Positions 1 through 8,611 of a stretch of DNA of 64,000 bases are shown here, one piece after another. Position 1 is the first letter of the stretch; each line of letters opens with the position of its first letter. This DNA comes from Pseudomonas sp. TCU-HL1 (GTDB taxonomy: Bacteria > Pseudomonadota > Gammaproteobacteria > Pseudomonadales > Pseudomonadaceae). Below the pieces are notes generated by a model. It was given only the letters and a program-made list of their open reading frames with translations, did not search any database and was not told the origin of the DNA. Location of the stretch: positions 434,001 to 498,000 of the forward strand of contig NZ_CP015992.1 in assembly GCF_001708505.1 (NCBI RefSeq). The letters run 5' to 3'. Made by a program: the position numbers and the translations under genes.

Positions 1-262
1 GCAGTTGCGGATGCGCCGCCAACTGGTCGCCTCGGGCAAGCCGCTGGAATTCAGCATGTGGCTGTATCCCTGGCTGACCTGGCTGGTGATCCTGTTCATC
101 CTGTCGGTGCTCGGCATCATGCTGGCGATGCCGGACCATCGTGCGGAGCTGCTGGCCACCGGCATGCTAACGGTCGTAATCGTCTGCCTGGGGCTGCTCG
201 ACAGCCGCAAGGGGCGGGCGCGGCAGGTGGCACCTGGACTCGCGCAGGCCGATTTGCAGTGA
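1..262 (+). CDS. Amino-acid permease (APC family), C-terminal end only
   Basis: The reading frame is open from the left edge of the window to a TGA at 260-262, so only about the last 86 residues are present. The visible part starts in a basic cytoplasmic loop (QLRMRRQL) and contains two hydrophobic segments, WLYPWLTWLVILFILSVLGI and a second around MLTVVIVCLGLL, then a short polar tail. This pattern matches the last two helices of GABA/aromatic amino-acid permeases of the amino acid-polyamine-organocation family. The substrate cannot be told from this fragment. It converges on the GbdR-like gene, with a repeat-rich gap between them. Confidence 0.75.
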   Translation, partial: QLRMRRQLVASGKPLEFSMWLYPWLTWLVILFILSVLGIMLAMPDHRAELLATGMLTVVIVCLGLLDSRKGRARQVAPGLAQADLQ

Positions 263-353
263 GTGATTCCGGGTTCGAAGGGATTCGATGAGGCTGTGGA
301 AGCCGTACCCCAAGCGGGTACGGCCTTAGAAGTTGTCGCTTCAAAGCAGACCA

Positions 354-605
354 TAGGGTGCGCTGTGTGTGCGCACCGATTGCGGGATTGGCTTCGCGCA
401 GGTGCGCATGGCGCACCCTACTGGATCAGCGGGCTCTGCTTGCGCTCCCCTGCGGCGAGTGGCCGAAGATGTTGTCGCGTAGGGTGCGCTGTGCGCACCG
501 ATTGCGGGATTGGCTTCGTGCAGGTGCGCATGGCGCACCCTACTGGATCAGTGGACTCTGCTTGCGCTCCCCGCGCGGTGAGTGGCCGAAGAAGCGGCTG
601 TAGCA
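354..605. repeat. Tandem duplication of about 126 bp that includes the regulator's 3' end
   Basis: Two near-identical units lie head to tail, 354-479 and 480-605. Each begins with TAGGGTGCGCTGTG, contains the inverted partner GCGCATGGCGCACCCTA, and continues through CTGGATCAG...CTCTGCTTGCGCTCCCC into sequence that in unit two is the coding end of the minus-strand regulator. The palindromic part belongs to an intergenic repeat family also seen at 12395-12456, 49597-49661 and 63815-63877. Because homology runs into the gene, this looks like a local duplication of the gene end plus palindrome. Confidence 0.85.
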
Positions 606-1559
606 CTTGGAGAAGTGCGCCGGGGAGGCGAAGCCGCAGGCCAGGGCGATGTCGCGTACCTGGGATTCGCTGCGCAGCAGCAGGTCGCGGGCGCGGTTCA
701 GGCGCAGCTCCAGATAGTACTGGCTGGGGGTTCGGTCCAGGTACTTGTGGAACAGGCGTTCCAGTTGGCGCACCGACACTTCGTTGAGCTGGGCCAGCTC
801 TTCCAGTTCCAGCGGTTCTTCCAGGTTGGCTTCCATGATCGCGACGATCTGGCTCAGCTTCGGTTGGGCGTGGCCGAGCTTCTGTCGCAGCGGAACGCGC
901 TGTTGTTCGCGGGCGCCACGCATGCGGTCGCAGAGCAGCAGTTCGGCGGCGCGGGTGGCGATTTCCACGCCGCCCGGCTCGCGGGCGATCAACTGCAGGG
1001 TCATGTCCATGGACGCCGTGCCGCCGGAGCAGGTGTAGCGGTCGCGGTCCAGCTCGAACAGCTGGTTGGAAATGATGATGCCAGGGAACTTGTCCTTCAC
1101 CTGCTCGATGTCTTCCCAGTGCACGGTGCAGCGGTAGCCCTTGAGCAACTCGGCGCTGGCCAGCAGGTGGCTGCCGGTGCAGATGCCGCCCAGCGCCACG
1201 TCGTGCTGGGCCAGCTTGCGTACCCAGTGCAGCATGCGGCGGTCGTAGCGGGTCGGCATGGGGTTGGAACCGACGACGAACAGGGCGTCCAGTTTGGGTG
1301 CGTCGTCTAGGCTGTGGTCGGGGACCACGCGCATGCCGTTGCTGGCTTGTACCGGTTCGTGGTCGGCGGCGATCAGCAGGGTACGGAACAGGGTGCGCTT
1401 GGCGGCCAGGTTGGCCATGCGCAGGGTCTCGATCGCCGAGGCGAAGCCGATGGTGGTGAAGTTGGGGATCAGCAGGAAACCGAAGGTCTTCACTCCGGCC
1501 GGCCGGACCTGGCCTGATGGTTTGTCGACGGGCGGCGCCGCAAGGTTCGCAACAGCCAT
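540..1559 (-). CDS. gbdR: GlxA-type AraC family transcriptional regulator, probably GbdR
   Basis: This 339-residue protein has an N-terminal DJ-1/PfpI-like (class I glutamine amidotransferase-like) domain (FGFLLIPNFTTIGFASAIE near residue 25, GGICTGSHLLA near 125) and a C-terminal AraC/XylS double helix-turn-helix (VSVRQLERLFHKYL, IALACGFASPAHFSKCYSRF). That architecture is shared by GbdR (glycine betaine sensor) and SouR (sarcosine sensor) of Pseudomonas. It is divergent from glyA1-soxBDAG, which both proteins are known to control. I prefer GbdR because of overall resemblance, but SouR is possible. The ATG at 1557-1559 is chosen because GGAGGAAG lies 6-7 nt upstream; a GTG 15 nt earlier is the alternative. 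The last codons and the stop lie inside a tandemly duplicated repeat. Confidence 0.85.
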   Translation of the reverse strand: MAVANLAAPPVDKPSGQVRPAGVKTFGFLLIPNFTTIGFASAIETLRMANLAAKRTLFRTLLIAADHEPVQASNGMRVVPDHSLDDAPKLDALFVVGSNPMPTRYDRRMLHWVRKLAQHDVALGGICTGSHLLASAELLKGYRCTVHWEDIEQVKDKFPGIIISNQLFELDRDRYTCSGGTASMDMTLQLIAREPGGVEIATRAAELLLCDRMRGAREQQRVPLRQKLGHAQPKLSQIVAIMEANLEEPLELEELAQLNEVSVRQLERLFHKYLDRTPSQYYLELRLNRARDLLLRSESQVRDIALACGFASPAHFSKCYSRFFGHSPRGERKQSPLIQ

Positions 1560-1939
1560 TGGTTCTTCCTCCACTGCATCGACTGTCGTTTTTGGGTATA
1601 GGCGGGTGAGGCAGAAGTCGAAATGCAGTTCTGTCTTTTTATTGTTCTGCGGCGCGGGAGCTGGCCTGCGCCGGGGTTCAGCTTACACCCATTCCAGCCC
1701 CGCATCAGCGGCGTCCCTGCGTGATATCCGGGGGCCGGCAGGGAGGTCGCCGCTAATCGAACGGTTTTACTTCGCTGCCTGGGTAGGTTTGGGCATTTAC
1801 ACGTCGCAAACAGGCAAACGGGGTGTCGGGCTATTTCGCACAATCGGTCGCAACAGGCAGGTGCCGACCGTCTTCCAGTCATCGGTGCAGGGCCCCCAAA
1901 ACAACAGAGACGACAGCGGGTTGTCGCAGGAGATCATCG
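1560..1939. promoter_or_regulatory. Divergent gbdR/glyA1 control region with direct repeats
   Basis: This 380-bp gene-free region separates the regulator from glyA1. It contains two direct copies of GTCGCAA(A)CAGGCA at 1803-1816 and 1847-1859, on the glyA1 side, 44 bp apart from start to start (about four helical turns). AraC-family regulators bind direct repeats, so these are candidate sites for the divergently encoded regulator. That assignment is inference. I could not pick out a clear promoter. Confidence 0.4.
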
Positions 1940-3193
1940 ATGTTCAGCAAGCAAGACCAGATCCAGGGTTACGACGACGAACTGTTCAGCGCGATGCAGG
2001 AAGAAGAGCACCGTCAGGAAGACCACATCGAGCTGATCGCCTCGGAAAACTACACCAGCAAGCGCGTGATGGAAGCCCAGGGCAGCGGCCTGACCAACAA
2101 GTACGCCGAAGGCTATCCAGGCAAGCGCTACTACGGTGGCTGCGAGTTCGTCGACAAGGTCGAACAGCTGGCCATCGACCGCGCCAAGCAACTGTTCGGT
2201 GCCGACTACGCCAACGTCCAGCCGCACTCCGGCTCCCAGGCCAACAGCGCCGTCTACCTGGCCCTGCTGAACGCCGGTGACACCATTCTCGGCATGAGCC
2301 TGGCCCATGGCGGCCACCTGACCCACGGCGCCAAGGTGTCGTCCTCCGGCAAGCTGTACAACGCCGTGCAGTACGGCCTGAACACCGCCACCGGCCTGAT
2401 CGATTACGACGAAGTCGAGCGCCTGGCCGTGGAGCACAAGCCGAAGATGATCGTCGCCGGCTTCTCCGCCTACTCCAAGACCCTCGATTTCCCGCGCTTC
2501 CGCGCCATCGCCGACAAGGTGGGTGCGCTGCTGTTCGTCGACATGGCCCACGTTGCTGGCCTGGTTGCCGCCGGCCTGTACCCCAACCCGCTGCCCTACG
2601 CCGACGTGGTCACCACCACCACCCACAAGACCCTGCGCGGTCCGCGTGGCGGCCTGATCCTGGCCAAGTCCAATGAAGAGATCGAGAAGAAGCTGAACTC
2701 TGCCGTCTTCCCCGGCGCCCAGGGTGGTCCGCTGATGCACGTGATCGCCGCCAAGGCGGTGTGCTTCAAGGAGGCGCTGGAGCCTGGCTTCAAGGAGTAC
2801 CAGGCCCAGGTGATCCAGAACGCCCAGGCGATGGCCAAGGTGTTCATCGAGCGCGGCTATGACGTGGTCTCCGGCGGCACCGACAACCACCTGTTCCTGG
2901 TCAGCCTGATCAAGCAGGGCAAGACCGGCAAGGAAGCGGACGCCGCCCTCGGCCGCGCCGGCATCACCGTGAACAAGAACGCCGTACCCAACGACCCGCA
3001 GTCGCCCTTCGTGACCTCGGGCATCCGCATCGGCACCCCGGCCATCACCAGCCGTGGCTTCAAGGAAGAGCAGTCCACCGAGCTGGCTGGCTGGATCTGC
3101 GACATCCTCGACCACCTCGGCGATGCCGACGTCGAAGCCCAGGTGGCCAAACAGGTCGCCGGCCTCTGCGTCGACTTCCCCGTCTACCGCTGA
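1940..3193 (+). CDS. glyA1: Serine hydroxymethyltransferase
   Basis: This PLP enzyme interconverts glycine plus 5,10-methylene-THF with serine plus THF in the cytoplasm. The 417-residue length is standard. The PLP-lysine motif is TTTTHKTLRGPRGG, with other family motifs ELIASENYTS near the N-terminus and PHSGSQANSAVY. The ATG at 1940 is preceded by GCAGGAGATC. A longer open frame from 1823 would add about 39 non-homologous residues and is rejected. As first gene of the sarcosine block it condenses glycine, released by sarcosine oxidase, with the methylene-THF made from the removed methyl group. It is the GlyA1 type found in the Pseudomonas betaine regulon, and the genome probably has another glyA elsewhere. 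Confidence 0.97.
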   Translation: MFSKQDQIQGYDDELFSAMQEEEHRQEDHIELIASENYTSKRVMEAQGSGLTNKYAEGYPGKRYYGGCEFVDKVEQLAIDRAKQLFGADYANVQPHSGSQANSAVYLALLNAGDTILGMSLAHGGHLTHGAKVSSSGKLYNAVQYGLNTATGLIDYDEVERLAVEHKPKMIVAGFSAYSKTLDFPRFRAIADKVGALLFVDMAHVAGLVAAGLYPNPLPYADVVTTTTHKTLRGPRGGLILAKSNEEIEKKLNSAVFPGAQGGPLMHVIAAKAVCFKEALEPGFKEYQAQVIQNAQAMAKVFIERGYDVVSGGTDNHLFLVSLIKQGKTGKEADAALGRAGITVNKNAVPNDPQSPFVTSGIRIGTPAITSRGFKEEQSTELAGWICDILDHLGDADVEAQVAKQVAGLCVDFPVYR

Positions 3194-3201
3194 GCCAATT
3201 C

Positions 3202-3243
3202 ACCCTCTCCCCCGGCCCCTCTCCCACAAGTGGGAGAGGGGAG
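3202..3243. repeat. Intergenic palindrome, CCCTCTCCC family
   Basis: CACCCTCTCCCCCGGCCCC pairs with CAAGTGGGAGAGGGGAG in the glyA1-soxB gap. The same family occurs at 8487-8592, 9484-9519, 10977-11072 and 43645-43688, always between genes. It could form a hairpin in mRNA but lacks a U-tract, so it is called a repeat rather than a terminator. Confidence 0.75.
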
Positions 3244-3261
3244 TAGAACCAGGAGCATTCC

Positions 3262-4512
3262 ATGCAACGTTATTCCGGCTTCGGTCTGTTCAAGCACTCC
3301 CTGAGCCACCACGAGAACTGGCAACGCATGTGGCGCAACCCGACGCCGAAGCCGGTTTATGACGTGATCATCGTCGGCGGTGGCGGCCACGGTCTGGCCA
3401 CTGCCTACTACCTGGCCAAGGAATTCGGCGTGAAGAACGTCGCGGTGGTGGAGAAGGGCTGGCTGGGTGGTGGCAACACCGCGCGCAACACCACCATCGT
3501 CCGCTCCAACTACCTGTGGGACGAGGCGGCGCAGCTGTACGAGCACGCGATGAAACTGTGGGAAGGCCTGTCCCAGGACCTGAACTACAACGTGATGTTC
3601 TCCCAGCGTGGCGTCTACAACCTCTGCCACACCCTGCAGGACATGCGTGACTCGGCGCGCCGGGTGAACGCCAACCGCCTGAACGGCGTCGACGGCGAAC
3701 TGCTGGACGCCCGCCAGGTAGCCGAGGAGATTCCCTTCCTCGACTGCAGCAAGAACACCCGTTATCCGATCATGGGTTCCACCGTTCAGCGTCGCGGCGG
3801 CGTGGCCCGTCACGATGCCGTGGCCTGGGGCTACGCCCGTGCTGCCGACGCCCTGGGCGTCGACCTGCTGCAGAACACCGAGGTGCTCGGTTTCCGCAAG
3901 CAGGATGGCGCGGTGATCGGTGTCGAAACCAATCGCGGCTTCATCGGCGCCAAGCGCGTCGGCGTGGTCACCGCCGGTAACTCCGGCCACATGGCCAAGC
4001 AGGCCGGCTTCCGCCTGCCGCTGGAATCCCACCCGCTGCAGGCCCTGGTGTCCGAGCCGATCAAGCCGATCATCCACAGCGTGATCATGTCCAACGCCGT
4101 GCATGGCTACATCAGCCAGTCGGACAAGGGCGACCTGGTCATCGGTGCCGGTATCGACGGCTACAACGGCTACGGCCAGCGCGGCTCCTACGGGACCATC
4201 GAACACACCCTGCAGGCCATCGTGGAGATGTTCCCGATTCTTTCCCGCGTGCGCATGAACCGGCAGTGGGGCGGCATCGTGGATACCACGCCTGACGCTT
4301 GCCCGATCATCTCCAAGACCCCGGTGAAGAACCTGTTCTTCAACTGCGGTTGGGGCACCGGCGGCTTCAAGGCCACCCCGGGTTCGGGCCACGTCTTCGC
4401 GGCGAGCCTGGCGCGTGGCGAGATGCACCCGCTGGCCAAGCCCTTCTCCATCGACCGTTTCCACTCTGGCGCACTGATCGACGAGCACGGCGCTGCTGCC
4501 GTGGCTCACTAA
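3262..4512 (+). CDS. soxB: Sarcosine oxidase, beta subunit
   Basis: The beta subunit of heterotetrameric sarcosine oxidase carries noncovalent FAD and covalently linked FMN and oxidises sarcosine to glycine. It has 416 residues. The N-terminal dinucleotide fold is VIIVGGGGHGLATAYY (about 36-51), followed by the DAO domain. The FMN-linking histidine is expected at His184 in GGVARHDAVAWGYA, by comparison with the corynebacterial enzyme. It follows glyA1 after 68 bp holding a palindromic repeat and is followed by soxD after 11 bp, with SD AAGGAG for soxD. The soxBDAG order is the standard one. Confidence 0.97.
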   Translation: MQRYSGFGLFKHSLSHHENWQRMWRNPTPKPVYDVIIVGGGGHGLATAYYLAKEFGVKNVAVVEKGWLGGGNTARNTTIVRSNYLWDEAAQLYEHAMKLWEGLSQDLNYNVMFSQRGVYNLCHTLQDMRDSARRVNANRLNGVDGELLDARQVAEEIPFLDCSKNTRYPIMGSTVQRRGGVARHDAVAWGYARAADALGVDLLQNTEVLGFRKQDGAVIGVETNRGFIGAKRVGVVTAGNSGHMAKQAGFRLPLESHPLQALVSEPIKPIIHSVIMSNAVHGYISQSDKGDLVIGAGIDGYNGYGQRGSYGTIEHTLQAIVEMFPILSRVRMNRQWGGIVDTTPDACPIISKTPVKNLFFNCGWGTGGFKATPGSGHVFAASLARGEMHPLAKPFSIDRFHSGALIDEHGAAAVAH

Positions 4513-4523
4513 GGAGAACCGCC

Positions 4524-4850
4524 ATGCTGCACATCTTCTGTCCTTACTGTGGCGAGCTGCGCTCCGAAGAGGAATTCCATGCCAAGGGCCAGGCGCACAT
4601 CCCGCGTCCCCTGGACCCCAACGCCTGCACCGACGAGGAGTGGGGCGACTACATCTTCTTCCGCGACAACCCGCGCGGCATCCACCACGAGCTGTGGGTG
4701 CACGCCGCCGGCTGCCGCAAGTATTTCAACGCCACGCGCCACACCGTGAGCTACGAGATCCTCGAAACCTACAAGATCGGTGAGAAGCCCACTGTCACCG
4801 AGGCCAACGTCGGCGAGAAGAAAGCCGCGACCGCAGGAGTAACGGCATGA
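4524..4850 (+). CDS. soxD: Sarcosine oxidase, delta subunit
   Basis: This is the small zinc-binding delta subunit of heterotetrameric sarcosine oxidase (108 residues). The zinc site is visible as Cys6 and Cys9 in CPYCGELRSEEEFH together with the later His/Cys region HELWVHAAGCRKYFN. The start ATG at 4524 has AAGGAGAACC just upstream. Its stop overlaps the soxA start (ATGA at 4847-4850), so the two are translationally coupled. The C-terminal Ala/Lys/Val-rich tail is longer than the minimal family core. Confidence 0.96.
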   Translation: MLHIFCPYCGELRSEEEFHAKGQAHIPRPLDPNACTDEEWGDYIFFRDNPRGIHHELWVHAAGCRKYFNATRHTVSYEILETYKIGEKPTVTEANVGEKKAATAGVTA

Positions 4851-7800
4851 GCCAGGTCAACCGTCTTCCCAAGGGCGGCCGCGTCGATCGCAGCCAGCCG
4901 CTGACCTTCACCTTCAACGGCGAGAACTTCCAGGGGTTCGCCGGTGATACCCTGGCCGCCGCCTTGCTGGCCAACGGCGTCGACATCGTTGGCCGCAGCT
5001 TCAAGTACTCCCGTCCGCGCGGCATCGTCGCCGCCGGTGCCGAAGAGCCCAACGCCGTGCTGCAACTCGGTTCCACCGAGAGCGCCCAGGTGCCCAACGT
5101 GCGCGCCACCCAGCAGGCGCTGTACGCGGGCCTGGTGGCCAGCAGCACCAACGGCTGGCCGAGCGTGAACAACGACGTGATGGGCATTCTCGGCAAGGTC
5201 GGCGGCAAGATGATGCCGCCCGGGTTCTACTACAAGACCTTCATGTACCCGCAGAACCTGTGGCTGACCTACGAGAAGTACATCCGCAAGGCGGCTGGCC
5301 TCGGTCGTTCGCCGCTGGAAGTCGACCCGGACATCTACGACCACATGAACCAGTACTGTGACGTGCTGGTGGTCGGTGCCGGCCCGGCGGGCCTGGCCGC
5401 TGCCCTGGCCGCCGCTCGCAGCGGTGCCCGTGTGATCCTGGCTGACGAACAGGAAGAGTTCGGCGGCAGCCTGCTGGATACCCGCGAAACCCTGGACGGC
5501 AAGCCCGCTTCCGAGTGGGTGGCCAAGGCTATCGCCGAGCTGGAGAAACTGCCGGAAGTGACCCTGCTGCCGCGCGCCACGGTGAACGGCTACCACGACC
5601 ACAACTTCCTCACCATCCACCAGCGCCTGACCGATCACCTCGGCGAAGTCGCCCCCCGTGGCCAGGCTCGTCACCGCGTCCATCGCGTCCGCGCCAAGCG
5701 CGTGGTGCTGGCCGCCGGCGCCCACGAGCGTCCGCTGGTGTATTCCAACAACGACGTGCCGGGCAACATGCTCGCCGGCGCCGTATCCACCTACGTGAAC
5801 CGCTACGGCGTGGCCCCGGGCCGCCAGCTGGTGCTGTCCACCAACAACGACTACGCCTACCGCGTGGTGCTGGATTGGCTCGACGCCGGCCAGCAGGTGG
5901 TGGCCGTGGCCGATGCCCGCAGCAACCCGCGCGGCGCCTGGGTGGAAGAAGCCCGCGCCCGTGGCGTGCGCATCCTCACCGGCAGTGCCGTGGTCGAGGC
6001 CCGTGGCAGCAAGCGCGTCAGCGGTGCCCGCATCTGCGCCATCGACCTGAAGAACCACAAGGTCACCAGCCCCGGCGAAGTGGTGGACTGCGACCTGATC
6101 GTCAGCTCCGGCGGCTACAGCCCGGTGGTACACCTGGCGTCCCACCTGGGCGGCAAGCCGATCTGGCGTGAAGACATCCTCGCCTTCGTTCCCGGCGAAG
6201 GTTTCCAGAAGCGTCACTGCGCCGGCGCCGTGAATGGCGTGTTTGGCCTGGGCGATGCCCTGGCCGACGGTTTCGAAGCGGGCGCCAAGGCCGCCACCGA
6301 AGCGGGCTTCAAGGCGGTCGAAGGCAGCCTGCCGAAGACCGAGAAGCGCAAGGAAGAGGCCACCGTGGCGCTGTTCCAGGTGCCCCACGACAAATCCACC
6401 TCCCGTGCGCCGAAGCAGTTCGTCGACCTGCAGAACGACGTCACCTCTGCCGGTATCGAGCTGGCGACCCGCGAGGGCTTCGAGTCGGTCGAGCACGTCA
6501 AGCGCTACACCGCGCTGGGCTTCGGTACCGACCAGGGCAAGCTGGGCAACATCAACGGCCTGGCCATCGCCGCCCGCTCGCTGGGCATTAGCATCACCGA
6601 GATGGGCACCACTATGTTCCGCCCGAACTACACCCCGGTGACCTTCGGCGCCGTGGCGGGCCGTCACTGTGGCCACCTGTTCGAGCCCAAGCGTTACACC
6701 GCCATGCACCGCTGGCACCTGGAGCAGGGCGCGGAGTTCGAAGACGTCGGCCAGTGGAAGCGCCCCTGGTACTTCCCCAAGCGTGGCGAAGACATGCACG
6801 CCGCCGTGGCCCGCGAATGCAAGGCCGTGCGTGACAGCGTGGGCATCCTCGATGCCTCCACCCTGGGCAAGATCGACATCCAGGGCCCGGATGCGCGCGA
6901 GTTCCTCAACCGCGTGTACACCAACGCCTGGACCAAGCTGGACGTGGGCAAGGCCCGCTACGGCCTGATGTGCAAGGAAGACGGCATGGTCTTCGACGAC
7001 GGCGTGACCGCCTGCGTCGGCGAGAACCACTTCATCATGACCACCACCACCGGCGGCGCCGCCCGCGTAATGGAATGGCTGGAGATCTACCACCAGACCG
7101 AATGGCCGGAGCTGAAGGTGTACTTCACCTCGGTCACCGACCACTGGGCCACCATGACCCTGTCCGGCCCCAACAGCCGCAAGCTGTTGGCCGAAGTCAC
7201 CGACATCGACCTGGACAAGGATGCCTTCCCCTTCATGACCTGGAAGGAAGGCCAGGTGGGTGGCGTACCGGCACGGGTGTTCCGCATCTCCTTCACCGGT
7301 GAGCTGTCCTACGAAGTCAACGTGCAGGCCGACTACGCCCTGGGCGTGTGGGAAAAAATCGTCGAGGCCGGCAAGAAGTACAACCTGACCCCCTACGGCA
7401 CTGAAACCATGCACGTACTGCGGGCCGAGAAGGGCTTCATCATCGTCGGTCAGGACACCGACGGCTCGGTGACCCCGGACGACCTGAACATGGGCTGGTG
7501 CGTTGGCCGCAGCAAGGCCTTCTCCTGGATCGGCTGGCGCGGCATGAACCGTGAGGACTGCGTGCGCGAAGACCGCAAACAGCTGGTGGGCCTCAAGCCC
7601 ATCGACCCGAACAAGGTGCTGCCGGAAGGTGCCCAGCTGGTGTTCGATCCGAAGCAGTCCATCCCGATGAAGATGGTCGGCCACGTCACCTCCAGCTACA
7701 TGAGCTCGACCATGGGCTATTCCTTCGCCATGGCCGTGGTCAAGGGCGGCCTGAAACGCATGGGCGAGCGCGTGTTCGCGCCGCTGGCCGATGGCAGTGT

Positions 7801-7864
7801 GATCGAAGCCGAAATCTGCAGCTCCGTGTTCTATGACCCGAAAGGGGACCGCCAGAATGTCTAA
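4847..7864 (+). CDS. soxA: Sarcosine oxidase, alpha subunit
   Basis: The 1005-residue alpha subunit binds NAD+ and, in its C-terminal half, tetrahydrofolate. Domains in order: an N-terminal 2Fe-2S-like (Fer2_4) fold that lacks the cluster cysteines (about 15-110), a Rossmann/FAD-type domain beginning CDVLVVGAGPAGLAAALAAA (about 172), and a glycine-cleavage-T-like (aminomethyltransferase) domain from about residue 610 to the end with a GCV_T C-terminal barrel. It transfers the sarcosine-derived formaldehyde to THF as methylene-THF. It overlaps soxD by 4 nt and soxG by 8 nt. Confidence 0.97.
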   Translation: MSQVNRLPKGGRVDRSQPLTFTFNGENFQGFAGDTLAAALLANGVDIVGRSFKYSRPRGIVAAGAEEPNAVLQLGSTESAQVPNVRATQQALYAGLVASSTNGWPSVNNDVMGILGKVGGKMMPPGFYYKTFMYPQNLWLTYEKYIRKAAGLGRSPLEVDPDIYDHMNQYCDVLVVGAGPAGLAAALAAARSGARVILADEQEEFGGSLLDTRETLDGKPASEWVAKAIAELEKLPEVTLLPRATVNGYHDHNFLTIHQRLTDHLGEVAPRGQARHRVHRVRAKRVVLAAGAHERPLVYSNNDVPGNMLAGAVSTYVNRYGVAPGRQLVLSTNNDYAYRVVLDWLDAGQQVVAVADARSNPRGAWVEEARARGVRILTGSAVVEARGSKRVSGARICAIDLKNHKVTSPGEVVDCDLIVSSGGYSPVVHLASHLGGKPIWREDILAFVPGEGFQKRHCAGAVNGVFGLGDALADGFEAGAKAATEAGFKAVEGSLPKTEKRKEEATVALFQVPHDKSTSRAPKQFVDLQNDVTSAGIELATREGFESVEHVKRYTALGFGTDQGKLGNINGLAIAARSLGISITEMGTTMFRPNYTPVTFGAVAGRHCGHLFEPKRYTAMHRWHLEQGAEFEDVGQWKRPWYFPKRGEDMHAAVARECKAVRDSVGILDASTLGKIDIQGPDAREFLNRVYTNAWTKLDVGKARYGLMCKEDGMVFDDGVTACVGENHFIMTTTTGGAARVMEWLEIYHQTEWPELKVYFTSVTDHWATMTLSGPNSRKLLAEVTDIDLDKDAFPFMTWKEGQVGGVPARVFRISFTGELSYEVNVQADYALGVWEKIVEAGKKYNLTPYGTETMHVLRAEKGFIIVGQDTDGSVTPDDLNMGWCVGRSKAFSWIGWRGMNREDCVREDRKQLVGLKPIDPNKVLPEGAQLVFDPKQSIPMKMVGHVTSSYMSSTMGYSFAMAVVKGGLKRMGERVFAPLADGSVIEAEICSSVFYDPKGDRQNV

Positions 7865-8486
7865 CGTGAACGTCTACAAACAGCGCCCCGACTCCGCCCA
7901 CGCCGAATCGCCGCTGTACCACGCCGGCCTCGACGAGGCGGCACGCAAAGGCAAGAGCAGCGCAGGGGTGACCCTGCGCGAGAAGAAACTCCTCGGCCAT
8001 CTGGTGATCCGTGGCGACGCCAAGGACCCGGCCTTCGCCGGCGGCGTGCACAGCGCCCTGGGCCTTGAGCTGCCGGTGGCACTGACCCTGGTGGCCAGCG
8101 GCGACACCTCGCTGCAGTGGCTGGGGCCGGACGAGTGGCTGCTGATCGTGCCGAGCGGCCAGGAGTTCGAGGTCGAACAGCGCCTGCGCAAGGCGCTGGA
8201 GGGCCAGCACATTTCCGTGGTCAACGTCAGCGGCGGCCAGACCATCCTCGAGCTCTCCGGGCCCAAGGCCCGCGAGGTGCTGATGAAGTCGACGCCTTAT
8301 GACGTGCACCCGAGCAACTTCCCGGTGGGCAAGGCCGTGGGCAGCAACTTCGCTAAGGCCTCGCTGGTGATCCGCCACACCGGCGAAGACACCTGGGAAC
8401 TGCTGATCCGCCGCAGCTTCTCCGACTACTTCTGGCTCTGGCTGCAGGATGCCAGCGCCGAGTTCGGACTGGCGGTGAAGGCCTGA
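7857..8486 (+). CDS. soxG: Sarcosine oxidase, gamma subunit
   Basis: This is the 209-residue gamma subunit of sarcosine oxidase, which resembles the GcvT/YgfZ fold and sits at the alpha-beta interface. Recognisable stretches are SPLYHAGLDEAARKGKSSAG near the N-terminus and LQWLGPDEWLLIVPSG in the middle. The ATG at 7857 lies inside the end of soxA, so expression is coupled. An upstream in-frame start at 7833 is embedded in soxA and not needed. The gene closes the soxBDAG set and is followed by a palindrome cluster before purU. Confidence 0.95.
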   Translation: MSNVNVYKQRPDSAHAESPLYHAGLDEAARKGKSSAGVTLREKKLLGHLVIRGDAKDPAFAGGVHSALGLELPVALTLVASGDTSLQWLGPDEWLLIVPSGQEFEVEQRLRKALEGQHISVVNVSGGQTILELSGPKAREVLMKSTPYDVHPSNFPVGKAVGSNFAKASLVIRHTGEDTWELLIRRSFSDYFWLWLQDASAEFGLAVKA

Positions 8487-8592
8487 AATAGCCCCTCTCC
8501 CCTTGGGAGAGGGGTTGGGGTGAGGGACGCCCCGCAGCACGCGGACCTGCCCTCACCCCCGGCCCCTCTCCCGCAAGCGGGAGAGGGGAGAT
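8487..8592. repeat. Double CCCTCTCCC palindrome between soxG and purU
   Basis: Two palindromic pairs of the family occur back to back: CCCCTCTCCCCTTGGGAGAG and TGCCCTCACCCCCGGCCCC with GCAAGCGGGAGAGGGGAG. They occupy almost the whole soxG-purU gap. Such hairpins may stabilise upstream mRNA or damp downstream expression, which is inference. Confidence 0.75.
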
Positions 8593-8611
8593 ATGACATC
8601 GGAGTCCGCAT

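Noticed and set aside
263..787. A 174-codon plus-strand frame over the tandem repeat
   Set aside because: It is built from repeat sequence and the antisense of the regulator; composition is Arg/Gly/Cys rich and nothing is conserved.
4769..7684. A 971-codon open frame antisense to soxA
   Set aside because: High-GC codon bias leaves the opposite strand open. It mirrors soxA, has low-complexity composition rich in Gly, His and Val, and shows no recognisable domain.
8487..8592. Spaced repeats that might suggest a CRISPR array
   Set aside because: The units are palindromic intergenic elements in two copies with no regular spacers, and no cas gene is present anywhere in the window.
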